Shown: positions 1-9,092 of the stretch, piece by piece
How the letters are laid out: every line of letters starts with the position of its first letter
How positions within the stretch are numbered: position 1 is the stretch's first letter
Assembly: GCA_036939975.1 (NCBI GenBank)
Contig: JALLPB010000234.1
Coordinates: forward strand, 1-19,469
DNA from: Cyclostephanos tholiformis
Lineage: Eukaryota > Bacillariophyta > Thalassiosirophyceae > Thalassiosirales > Thalassiosiraceae
DNA: 19,469 nucleotides
Reading direction: 5' to 3'
Notes under the pieces: generated by a model
Told to the model about the DNA's origin: nothing
The model's input: the letters and a program-made list of their open reading frames with translations, nothing else
The model's database searches: none
Position numbers and translations under genes: made by a program

Positions 1-115
1 TTGTGGTACGATTCGAGGCACGATAAATCGTACCACAAATCGTGCAGAAACCTCGAAAATCGTACATCATTTGTGAGGTGGTTTTTGGCACGATTTGTGG
101 TGCGATTTGAGGTAT
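1..115. repeat. Inverted TACGATT-type repeats (left block)
   Basis: Bases 1-13 (ttgtggtacgatt) are the exact reverse complement of 26-38. Bases 29-45 (cgtaccacaaatcgtgc) match the reverse complement of 88-104 with one mismatch. The same core word recurs in inverted and direct form at 659-705. The block may continue left of the window. It resembles the end of a foldback or non-autonomous DNA element, but no element family can be named from sequence alone. Confidence 0.6.
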
Positions 116-304
116 GAGAGGTAAAGGTCCTCTCCAATTGAAGCCCTACAATACTCTGTGCTTGGCGCTGTCCCACAAAGAATAAAATAATCCCCCCGCA
201 CCACCTGTCTTCGGTTCCTTGCTTCTGTCTAGGTGTGTGTGGTCAACTATGACGTTGCATATAAACGCCCGGCGCTGCGCACTGCGCCGCGCTCTTTGAA
301 TGGT
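116..304. other. Non-coding stretch with TATA-like box and GC-rich hairpin
   Basis: No credible ORF. A TATA-like word (catataaa) lies near 259-266. Just after it, 271-288 (ggcgctgcgcactgcgcc) can fold into a short GC-rich hairpin. It might be the promoter of a small RNA or the interior of a repeat element; nothing decides between these. Confidence 0.3.
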
Positions 305-532
305 GCTTGGCTGTCAGCGTGTGCTCTATCATCTCTATCGCTGGACAGCAAAACAACATAATATAACTGCACCAGGTGAGAGCGCGAGCACTGACAGCCA
401 AGCATCATGCCCACATGTCAGTGGGCTGTCAGCGTGTGCTCTATCGTGTGGACAGCAAAACAACATAATATAACTGCACCAGGCGAGAACGCGAGCGCTG
501 ACAGCCAAGCAGCATGCCCACACGTCAGTGGG
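305..532. repeat. Two tandem ~110-bp hairpin-forming units
   Basis: Unit 1 (311-425) and unit 2 (426-532) align almost end to end. Unit 1 has about 8 extra bases near 331-344, and a few transitions separate the copies. Each unit starts with ctgtcagcg, has ggacagc in the middle and ends with ctgacagccaagc. The ends are therefore inverted relative to each other: gcttggctgtcag at 305-317 against ctgacagccaagc at 391-403 and 498-510. Each unit closes with a small cccac...gtggg hairpin (410-425 and 517-532). The architecture is that of a duplicated MITE-like or foldback unit. A structured RNA is the alternative. Confidence 0.6.
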
Positions 533-606
533 AGTGTTCTTTGAAGAACATGTGCGTATGAGCCATCACCCGATCACCAAAAAAGAACCATCAGACTGCG
601 TGCCTC

Positions 607-637
607 GGTAGAGGTGTCACTCCTCTACCTCTTTTTT
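607..637 (+). other. Perfect 8-bp hairpin followed by a T-run
   Basis: ggtagagg (607-614) and cctctacc (622-629) form a perfect stem with a 7-base loop. The sequence tcttttttct follows directly. In a nuclear genome a run of six T on the sense strand can end Pol III transcription, so this could be the 3' end of a small RNA. No matching internal promoter or known RNA was recognised upstream. Confidence 0.35.
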
Positions 638-658
638 CTATCACAAGGGCGATTTTTT

Positions 659-705
659 GGTACGATTCAAGCTCCCGCCATGAAATCGTACCTCAAAATC
701 GTACC
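659..705. repeat. Inverted and direct TACGATT-type repeats (right block)
   Basis: ggtacgatt (659-667) is inverted relative to aatcgtacc at 684-692, and the latter word repeats directly at 697-705. The same word family makes up the left block at 1-115. The two blocks bracket about 550 bp holding the tandem hairpin units, as expected for a non-autonomous element with degenerate inverted termini. Confidence 0.5.
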
Positions 706-753
706 TGCCTGTTTCAGTTTTCTTTTCTAACAGACACGGCCTTAGTATAAAAT

Positions 754-800
754 TACGAATACTTGTTGAACAGTCTGTACGTCAAAAAATACGAATACTT
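754..800. repeat. 36-bp-spaced direct repeat upstream of the first gene
   Basis: The 11-mer tacgaatactt occurs at 754-764 and again at 790-800. Each copy is followed by a similar ttg-(g)-gaacag/gacag tail. The pair lies about 100-140 bases before the chosen start codon and could be a promoter element or repeat debris. Confidence 0.4.
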
Positions 801-896
801 TTGGGACAGAGTAGTATGCATATTATGCTACGGAGCCAAAGAAATCACAGCCTAAGCAACACTCCACACTCAGCCGGACAACACAACAACACAGCC

Positions 897-2675
897 ATGA
901 TGAAGCAGTCGCCAACTACAAGTACGACGCTCCTCGGGATCGTCCCTATCCTCGCAGTTATCGTCTCACTCGCCACCCCCTGTCGAGCGTGGGTCCATCC
1001 CGCCCAAGTAGTAACACTCTCCATCGTCAAATCCTCGTCCTCGTCCTACTCCTACCCCTCCCGTGCCACCGACCTCCGCCAATCCAGGACGGCCAATAAC
1101 AACGACGACTACGGCGGCGGCGGCGGCGGCGACGTCAATGGCAACAACGTCGTTTTCCGCCCGAGTGCCGATCCGAATGCATTCGACTCATACAAGATCG
1201 GATCCGCCCGCGTGCATCGATACACCGAGCCCGGGAGCGACGCGGCGTACGTCATGTGGTATCACGGCAGGGATGCCATCCTCGACTCGTCCACGTCCTC
1301 GTCGTCCGCATCCTCCTCCCCCTCACCACCCCTCCCCCCCCTTAGCACCGGCAGGATAGGCAGGGCGACGTCTAGGAATGGATTGCTGTGGCGTCGCGAC
1401 GACGAGGGCAGCGTCGATTCCGATCGCATCGGCACCTCCCTGGGATTGAACGTCGATTCGTGGTATGGATTCGACACGTCGCATATCGGACTCGGTCAGG
1501 TATTACTGCCCATGACGACCCCCAGCATCAGGAGCGAGGGGGGGGTGTACGTCATGTATTACATGGGGGGGAATCACGAATTGACGGACCTCGTTTCCTA
1601 CCTCCCGAGGGACTCGGACGATGGTGGGGACGAGGATGGGGGGGGAAGGGAGGGGCTTATACCCCCGAATGCCAAATTGAGGGGCATGAAATTGCGCATA
1701 GGCGCGGCAATATCCCAGGATGGGATCACTTGGGGTCGCATCGAGGGCGATGATCCGACCGGCGCTTGTATGGTCCCGTACGATGCGAGTGACATCAACA
1801 ACGTCGACGTTTCCATCGCGAAGGACGATAGGACCGGGAGGTATTACGACGTCGACGAGGAGCTGTACTGCGTGAGTTAAGCATGCGGTTTTGTTGATAA
1901 TTATTATTTTTAATTCAATTTCATGAATGATGCGTGGCACATGTCGATGAAATTATCTCAAACGTCATTGTTACCTGCGCTCGCGTCGGATGTGGAATTT
2001 CGCCCGCAGGGATGGCCAGAGGTGGTCGTTAATCCGGTCGGACCGAACGAGAATACCAAGAAGGGATCCGGCGCGTCGACCGACCCGAACAGGAATAACT
2101 TTTACATGTACTACAGCACCATGCTAAAGGAAAGCAGGGCGAAGACCATCGCTTGCGCCGTGTCGAATAACGGATTCGCCTGGTCGAAGATGGGCGCGGT
2201 CGAGTTCGTCGATGGTCCCACGTATTCGTCGTCGTTGGACGGGGGGGGATGCGCACGCTGCAACGTCGTGCGCAGGTCGTCGCTGAACGAGGACGGTCTG
2301 TGGGAACAGGATGCGACGGGAAAGGCGTCGTGGATGATGTTTTACGAGGGGGTGTCGATCGAGGACGGGAGGCACAGGATACTGGCCGCGGAGAGCGACG
2401 ACCTTAGGGTGTGGACGAAGCTCGGCCTTGCCCTGGACGTGGGAGGTGCGGGCGAGGGGGGAGGGAATGATGACAACGACGGCGATGATGAAGCTTGGGA
2501 TTCACGTGGCGTGGGATCTCCCCACGTAATACGCCTCGACGACGGATTCTTTCGCATGTATTACACCGGAGAGGGATCCGACGGACGTACCGCCATCGGC
2601 GTCGCGAGGTCCGTGGATATGATAGTCTGGGAGAGGGAAAGGGTAGTTGAATTGTCCTCTCTCTTGAATAGATGA
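897..2675 (+). CDS. Glycoside-hydrolase-like five-bladed beta-propeller protein, two exons
   Basis: Exons 897-1871 and 2010-2675 encode 546 residues. The phase-0 intron (138 bp, gtgagt...cccgcag) joins DEELYC to GWPEVVVNP. The Met at 897 is chosen because it opens a signal peptide (hydrophobic core LLGIVPILAVIVSL, ending CRA-W); an in-frame ATG at 816 would add 27 polar residues. The body repeats blade-like motifs typical of the GH43/GH32/GH62/GH130 propeller superfamily: YVMWYHG, YVMYYMGG, NFYMYYST, WMMFYEG and FFRMYYTGEG. These alternate with 'DG-W' turns such as SQDGITWG and SNNGFAWSKMG. The A-W junction followed by a Ser-rich segment resembles a diatom plastid presequence, but secretion is equally possible. 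Catalytic carboxylates cannot be assigned by eye, so substrate and even activity are unknown. It converges on the glyoxalase gene. Confidence 0.8.
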
Positions 2676-2989
2676 TTTTCACTTTGATTCTTCTGAATGA
2701 GATCCTTGTTAATTATCAGACATTATGGGGTATCGAAAAATATTTTTCTTCGCAGAATGTTCAAGGCTCGCGGCGCGATGGCCGGAGTTGTTGAAATTGA
2801 CATTAATGAATGACTCAAATCGATAAAATCGAAAATGGCATGCCGCGTCCAAATTATCGTAATGGGATATTCCACTGCTGCGAGTCATACTATCATCTTA
2901 GGCATCGCACGAAAAAATCAGGCATGTCGCCATCGTCGCATCCCCTTCCCCCCCCTCCCTCCCTCCCCCCCCCCCCCTTTCCACTGTGT
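2676..2989. other. Shared 3' intergenic region of two convergent genes
   Basis: This stretch separates the stop codons of the propeller gene and the glyoxalase gene. It should contain both 3' untranslated regions. No gene is visible. A pyrimidine-rich block at about 2940-2980 includes an uninterrupted run of 13 C (2965-2977), close to the glyoxalase stop on the opposite strand. Confidence 0.6.
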
Positions 2990-4196
2990 TCACTTGCTAT
3001 TGTCCACGTATCCAGCCCCGCCCTCCAGGGTCACGCCCATACAATCCACGTCCTCGACGATCATCTCCCCCCTCGGCAATACCTCGATCAAATATCCATC
3101 CGGATCGCGAACGAACGCCAATCCCCTCATGCCGCCGGAATTGGGCGACTTGTGAAATTCCACGCCGAGGCCGCGCAATCTCTCGCAAGTCTCGTACACG
3201 TTCGGCACGGCGATGCCGACGTGACCGAACCCGCCCCGCACGCCCCCGTCGGCGTTGCCGGTGTTGTAGGTTCGTCCCGCCTCGATCTCGGTGCCGTAAT
3301 TCCACGTCAATTCGATGCACCCCGGCGTATTCATGCATTGATTCCAACGAGATTCGCGCGTCGATTGGACCGCGGAGGGTGGGACGGGCGCTTTTTTGTT
3401 GTTGTTGTTGTTGTTGTTGTTGTTGATGTGGACGCATACGGCGACGACGATCACGACGACGATCGCGACCGCGACGACGAAAGAGATGAAAAAGATGGGC
3501 GAGTGGGAGAGTGCGAGGGATGTGAGATGCCGATATGAAAATGAAACGAAGAATGGAACGAAAATACGGGGATTCGCATGCGAATATAATATACTTACCG
3601 ACGAAGTAAACGTTGAACTTCCACTCCGGGAACTAAAAACGCGAGGGTAAATCGCATCGAGCGAAACGAGTAAAAAAAAACCGAGCGAGCGATGGTGAGT
3701 ATACCGAGAACTTAACACGCGACAGGGACTTTCGAAACATGCGTGGCATCTTCGCCAATACTTGTGTATAATGAAACGAGGATGGATGGAATAGGTACAT
3801 CGCTTGGTCGCGCGCGTGAAAGCAGTACCTTACCTCCGAATAATGTATCAACCTAAACCCGAGTACGTTGCAATAGAAATCCAAACTTTTCTTGGGATCC
3901 TTCACCCGTATCATAGTCTGTTGCATGATGTAATCCTCGGTCCCGTTCGGGGTCGGGCCGAACATGTAGGACGAGACGTCGAGGGATGATGATGACGACG
4001 ACGACGACGACGACGACGACGTCATCCTCGTCAACGTGCATTGGGGAGAGGAACGAACGGCGACCGACATGATTGCGAACGCGTCGGTGGTCTCGGTGGA
4101 TGCGGAGAGAAGGAGCAATATTAGCAAGAAAAATGCCTGGATCGACACAACGGTATCCATGGCCATTTTCGTCATTTTCGTTCGTCGTTTTGGCAC
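2990..4196 (-). CDS. Glyoxalase I (lactoylglutathione lyase), three exons, probable plastid form
   Basis: Converts the methylglyoxal-glutathione hemithioacetal to S-lactoylglutathione. Exons, read on the minus strand, are 4196-3834, 3632-3599 and 3390-2990 (265 residues). Introns 3633-3833 (201 bp) and 3391-3598 (208 bp) join with exact phase. The tiny 34-base middle exon supplies [11 protein letters not shown], which the family requires after GFRLIHYSE. The metal ligands known from the human enzyme are all visible: Gln in QQTM (92-95), Glu159 in CIELTW, His189 in GFGHVGI and Glu235 in LIEVL. The N-terminus has a hydrophobic signal ([12 protein letters not shown]), then TTDAFA (37-42) resembling the ASAFAP cleavage motif, then a Ser run encoded by a GAC microsatellite. 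This suggests plastid targeting (inference). The second intron ends in a CAA repeat instead of a normal pyrimidine tract. Identity is secure; the exact start (Met1, 8, 11 or 13) is not. Confidence 0.92.
3396..3425. repeat. (TTG)10 microsatellite at an intron 3' end
   Basis: Ten TTG units on the plus strand, preceded by six T. On the gene strand this is (CAA)10 followed by AAAAAG, immediately at the acceptor of the second glyoxalase intron. Confidence 0.85.
3984..4021. repeat. GAT/GAC trinucleotide repeat coding for poly-Ser
   Basis: A run of gat and then gac units. On the minus strand it encodes the serine run at residues 60-71 of the glyoxalase presequence. Similar GAC/TCG tracts recur in the MFS, panE and p24 genes. 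Confidence 0.8.
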
Positions 4197-4688
4197 ACCT
4201 GGATTTCCTTCGTCAAGAGCCGCGACGGACGGGTGTGCGATTCGAGACTTCGTCGCCCTTAATGACGACGTCGCGCCTCGCGAAGTTTTGAAATATTTTT
4301 TATTAAGAGAGGTTATAGTTATAGTTAAGAGATGTCAACGATCACTCTCTGTTTTTACGCGGGAAATGAACCCGCCTGACAGACTTAATAGGAGTACAAT
4401 GTTATTTTCGCAAAAAATACTTCCTAGATCGTAAATGAGGACTAGTTTTCCGCAAATAAACATAGCGTTCTTACACGTGGAAGTTAATTATATACTGATG
4501 TGAAAAAAGTGATATGAATTGCGTTGCGTTGATGTTTTGGACTACAATATAGTAACTGGTATCATCGCCATTAATATTATTTGCCATCGGAGATATATGA
4601 GTTCTTGAGATTGAGAGGGAGGCGAGGGAGTTGCGTGGGGACATACATTATATACATCTACATATATATTATCAATTAACGCCAATCG
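4197..4688. promoter_or_regulatory. Divergent promoter region between glyoxalase and MFS transporter
   Basis: About 490 bp separate the start codons of the two divergent genes, so both promoters and 5' leaders must lie here. AT-rich TATA-like words occur at about 4647-4671 before the MFS gene. A small perfect hairpin (gcggg...cccgc, 4359-4375) sits in the middle. No coding region is visible. Confidence 0.5.
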
Positions 4689-7047
4689 ATGCGGACGACG
4701 AGCCCCCTGCCGTGCCTCCTCCTCCTGTGGCCGACGGTCGTAGTCGTCACGGCGTTCGTCTCTTCGTCCTCGTCCTCGTCACCGTCGATGGGGACGCACG
4801 CGATTGTCACCGGGGCGGGATCGCGCGGCGATGCGTCGTCGTCGTCGTCGTCGACGACGTTCGTCCCTCGCTCGGCGTCGTCGGTGGTCGGATGTCGAGC
4901 AGGCGTCGACGCGGCATATCGCGATGGCGTTCGTCGCGTCCGTCGTCGTCATCATAATCATCATCGCGATCTTCGTCGATATCGGGCGTCGACGACTACG
5001 ACGACGAGACTCCACCTCGCCGTTCCGCGCGGCGGAGGAGGCGGCGTCGTCGTAGGCGGTGGGACGGCGTCGACGATCGCATCGTCGGCATCGACGGCGA
5101 TATCGTCCATCTGTTCGACGCCCTCGGGGACGTTCAATTTCGCATTGGCGATATTGGGAACGTCCACCGCCGTCCTCAGGCTGTACGACCGAGGGTGGGG
5201 GAGGGGCGGCGATGTGAGGGGGGGAGGGGGGATGGACAAGGGCGATTCGTCGGGGGTGGCGCGAAAGAAGGATCCGAACGTAATATCCCTCCAGGGGCGT
5301 TTCCTCGTCGTCTTTTGGTTATTGAGGATGGCCGATTGGTTGCAGGTGAGAAAATAGATGAGGAGGACGTATTTTACCGTGGTGGGAGATCGCATGCCGT
5401 GCATGCACATGCTCGAGAAAATCTTGGGGATGGGGATGGGGGGGAGAGAGAGTGCGTTGGGTGAGAGAGGGGGAGTGCGATGTGGACGAAGGGCGGAATC
5501 GAACGTTATATAGCGCCCGCCGTGATGCAACGTTGCTTGGACGCCCGTCCACTTCTGTCAATCTCCTTCTCTCTCTCTCGGTTTCACGACTCTATACCTC
5601 TCTGTGTACCTCTCCTGTTCGCTAAATATCCTAATGATCGTTGTTCATTTCGCCCCCATATCTCATTTCCCTCCCTCTCCATCTCATCTTACTCTCGATG
5701 TAGGGACCGTACTTTTACCAGGTCTACGCCTCCAAGAACTTCGGCGGTGCATCCACCGCCACGACATGGGTGTCCCGCCTATTCCTGACCGGATTCGCAT
5801 CCACGGCCCTCTTCGGTCCATTGGTCGGTCGTATGTGCGACGCGTACGGACGAAAGGCGGGCACGCTTGCATTCTCGTTATTGTACGCCCTCGGCGCGAG
5901 CAGCACGAGGAGTAACGTGCTCGGGGTGCTATTGCTCGGGCGCGTATTCGGCGGCATCGGCACCAGCCTATTGTTCAGCGCGCCCGAGGCGTGGCTGGTC
6001 GGCGAGGCGGGGAGGTTGGACGTCGGATCGAGCCTCGGCGAGACGTTCGGACTCGCGTACGCGGGAGATTCGATCGTGGCGATATTGGCGGGCAAGATGG
6101 CAGGGATGGCGGCGTCGACGCGCGGTCCCACGGGCCCGTTCGAGCTGTCGGTCGTTTTCCTCGCCCTGGGTGGGCTATTGGCCTCGTTCCTGTGGAAGGA
6201 GAACGTCGCCGGCGGCGCTGGGGATGGGGGGGGGGGGGATGTGTTGAAGGACGACGCGAAACCGACGATACGGGATGCCATCGCGGTCGTAAGATCGGAT
6301 CCGAAGATCATGCTCGTCGGCGCGATCCAATCGATGTTCGAGGCGGCCATGTACATCTTCGTTCTGAATTGGCCTCCGGCCGTTAGCGGGGCCATCGAGT
6401 CGTACTTTTCGAAGTTCTCGACGTCGTCATCGGCCACGCCGTACGGCACGGTCTTCTCGTGTTTCATGGCGTGCTGCCTCCTCGGATCGACGTTGTTCGG
6501 ACGATTGACGTCATCGACCGGTAGGACGGACGCTAGGACCGGAAAGGTCAGGAGGGCGATGTCCACGGAGGGCTTTGCGGTGGGGATGCTTGCATTGGCG
6601 ACCACGGCGATGGGGGTCGCCACTCTATCTATCGGCACATCATCCGTACCGCTCATCCTCGCCAGGCTGACGTCGCTGCCCATACTATCCGCGATTTGCG
6701 GGAAAATATCCCTATCCCTATCATCTCCAGGGATGGTCCTGTCAGTGCTTATGCTTAGCCTGTTCCTATTCGAATCATGCGTGGGCATGTATTTCCCAAC
6801 GATCGGAACGCTCCGATCGAAGTACTTCCCCGACAGCCATCGCAGCGTGGTTATGAACTTATTCGGGATACCCCTGAACGCCATGGTCGTCACGGTATTC
6901 TTGAGCATAGAGAAGTTGGGTGTCCGTGGCGCTTTGGGTGTGAGTACCGCGGCTTTAGCGGTCGCCACGGCGTGCGGACTGAAACTGAAGGGGTTGGTGG
7001 AAGGGGAAACCTACGTGGATAAGGGTAGAATCGAGGCGAAGGAATGA
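4689..7047 (+). CDS. MFS transporter, MFSD5 / molybdate-anion transporter family, two exons
   Basis: Exons 4689-5345 and 5704-7047 encode 666 residues. The phase-0 intron (358 bp, gtgaga...atgtag) joins RMADWLQ to GPYFYQVYASKNFGG, rebuilding the DWLQ-PYLYKLY-type junction conserved in human MFSD5. GRMCDAYGRK (261-270) is the classical MFS loop motif, followed by GRVFGGIGTSLLFSAPEAW, the counterpart of GRALGGLSTALLFSAFEAW in MFSD5. IQSMFEAAMYIFVLNW and CVGMYFPTIG also match the family. Chlamydomonas MOT2 of this family imports molybdate, so an anion-transport role is plausible but unproven. The first ~190 residues are an extension absent from animal homologues. They comprise a signal peptide ending VVTAF, a Ser run and a low-complexity Arg/His/Thr/Gly region. 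The A-F junction resembles a diatom plastid presequence, so a plastid-envelope location is possible. Confidence 0.87.
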
Positions 7048-7076
7048 GGGAATGAAATAAATCAAACTTGGGCATG
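7048..7076 (+). other. MFS gene 3' end
   Basis: The AT-rich sequence aatgaaataaatcaaact directly after the stop could act as a polyadenylation signal region. This is composition only; no strict AATAAA word in a defined position supports it. Confidence 0.25.
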
Positions 7077-7156
7077 GTTACGCGTTGAGCGCAATGAATC
7101 TAACGACTAATGTTTAGTTACGCGTAGAGCGAAATGAATCGAACGACTAATGCTTG
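7077..7156. repeat. 40-bp tandem repeat, two copies
   Basis: gttacgcgttgagcgcaatg... (from 7077) and gttacgcgtagagcgaaatg... (from 7117) align over about 39 bases with a period of 40 and a few substitutions. They lie directly downstream of the MFS transporter. Confidence 0.75.
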
Positions 7157-7850
7157 CAATATTTACGATCACATTCAATTGTTGAAGTTGTTACACTATT
7201 TGTATTGCAAATTGGTTCATGGCAAAATCCAATGATATCTTCATAATCTACCTTAAGTTGACTCTAGTCTGCATCCAAGCAGCCGAAGAGAATTAATTTT
7301 ACATCACTTGGGGATTTTGCACAAACAAATTATCCCCGCAGTCACATACAATCAGTACCCCAACTTTCTCTCATTCACATTGAAGCAATAGAAGGTGTCA
7401 TGATTCTAAACTTATATTACATAAGCAACACATCAGCCATACTGAAATATCCCGTCCTTCCACTACACAAGTTACCAAGATATCTCAATAACACAATCGT
7501 TCATAGTCAGCAGAACCAACCACACAAATAAAGATAGGTGTCCACCAATGAAGGGGTGGGGATTCAAACACAAATATCATTCCTATTATTTGCCGAGGCA
7601 TTTCTGGCCGTCACCCATTATTATCCCCATTTTCGCCAACAAAAAATCCTCCATTTCTGCCAAAAAAATCCTATTTTTTGTTTCTCCTTTTGTCTGAAGG
7701 GCAGTGCAGATCCCATATCGAGGTAACTATTTATGACACTCGTATGATATTTTCTTTCTCAATGTCAAAAAGACTTCATTTCTCAAATTGAAACTTTAAT
7801 TTCCTTTCCTGTGTTTGAACTGTCTTGGCAGCGGCACAACCACCATCACC
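7157..7850. other. AT-rich non-coding stretch
   Basis: I see no gene here. The sequence is AT-rich, with several A- and T-runs around 7640-7690. The longest open frame, about 60 codons at 7538-7726, uses an alternative start and has no recognisable motif. Confidence 0.5.
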
Positions 7851-7854
7851 TTGC

Positions 7855-8060
7855 AGTCCAACTCCACACTCCTTCAGTCATAAACACCAGTTCCCTTGAG
7901 ATGGGATTTGCGCTGCCCTCAAAATACTTCATAAGAATAGTGCTGTCCTCGAAATACTCCACAGTAAAACTGGTTTGTGGGTGATTTTGGGTGCACATTA
8001 GTGTGCTGGTGAGGAACTTGAGGGGGGGGATAGTAATACTGGGCAGTGTGTGGCTTCATG
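7855..8060 (-). pseudogene. Possible coding relic with a 10-residue internal repeat
   Basis: Read on the minus strand, one frame stays open for roughly 65 codons and ends at a TGA near 7850. It includes VEYFEDSTIL followed by MKYFEGSANP, a 10-residue repeat that corresponds to two 30-base direct repeats on the DNA at about 7910-7970. No start-to-stop gene or family is recognisable. It could be a fragment of a decayed gene or transposon, or chance in a repeat. Confidence 0.25.
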
Positions 8061-9092
8061 TGCATTAGGTTGGTGTTAAAGACCTTGAATGACATCATAC
8101 CACTCTGGGAGTATGTGAGGTAAGTTCACATTCTATTTTTCTCTTGTTGGTCAGCCTACTGGGTCACTATAGCAACCCTAAGCTACCGTACCTTAGGGCA
8201 AGGTAAAAGGTCCCAAAGTTGACCGCATCAGGAAAAGTAAGGAGTGTTTAGAGTTGGGCTTGAAAAGAGGATCAAAATGGTACCCCATTTTTCAAAATAG
8301 GCCAAAAACTCACGAAGTTAGAGCCAATCTACTGATTAATTAGTGTATACTTGGCAAAAAAATGTTTTTTTCGTGTTTTGTTGCTTCACCATGAACCGCC
8401 GACCCCACAGCAGTAAATATGTGTAACCAAATGGTACAGGCGTCTGCCCACCATGCATGCGCAGAGGATGGTGACTTGAAACATCCTCATTCGTTGGAGA
8501 TATCTGGTTGGATAGGTAGTTGGCATGTGGCCGGATGGAAAATTGGGTAAAATGCAATCAATGAAATCAACCATCGTGGCCAACCATGTCATACGGCCAC
8601 TATAGGGTAACAATTCCAACAATTAAGCCTACAACAATCAACAAGCATAATATACTATGGGTCTGCATCATTAAAACTAGAAAAATTATGTTTAATGCGA
8701 TATATATGACCATTGATGAGTGTCATGACAATAATGATGTCTGTCAAAAACACAACAATGACAAAACAATGGGTGCCGTTTGGCCCGCTGGATGAATTAT
8801 ACGTCGCCGACATCCCATGCCCTGCCGTATAGGTGCTGGCAATGAGGGGCATCAGGAGGGAGAGTTGGGGGAGAATTGCATACACTACTCATCATACAAT
8901 TGGGGTCACAGGTTTTTTTTTGATGATGCAATGTGCGTGCTTGCATGGGGTTGATGGGGCGGGGTAAGTAGTATTTTTAGGGGGCTGGAATTGGGGTCCC
9001 TATATCGACCCTGACCAACAAGGAGATAATTTTGTTGAGGATGCTTTCTAATGATTATTTTGACCACTGCGAAGTATGATGCCTGAATCTCC
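8061..9092. other. Non-coding stretch with weak minus-strand ORFs
   Basis: No supported gene. A 7-bp hairpin (ccctaag/cttaggg) lies at 8176-8198. Minus-strand open frames of 73-78 codons overlap in different frames between 8336 and 8885. None carries a recognisable motif, and their mutual overlap argues against all of them. They may be decayed transposon sequence. Confidence 0.4.

Noticed and set aside
1872..2009. Two separate genes at 897-1880 and 1923-2675
   Set aside because: A canonical GT-AG intron with exact phase joins them into one propeller protein; the second ATG lies inside the intron.
3396..3718. Reading the Asn or Gln run from the CAA repeat as part of glyoxalase
   Set aside because: A phase-perfect intron removes it and restores family alignment from [11 protein letters not shown] to the [12 protein letters not shown] block.
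4359..4375. T-arm-like hairpin (reverse strand gcgggttcatttcccgc) suggesting a tRNA
   Set aside because: No matching acceptor, D or anticodon stems can be formed in the flanking sequence, and the loop lacks the usual A at position 58.
8336..8885. Minus-strand ORFs of 73-78 codons
   Set aside because: They overlap each other in different frames and show no family motif.
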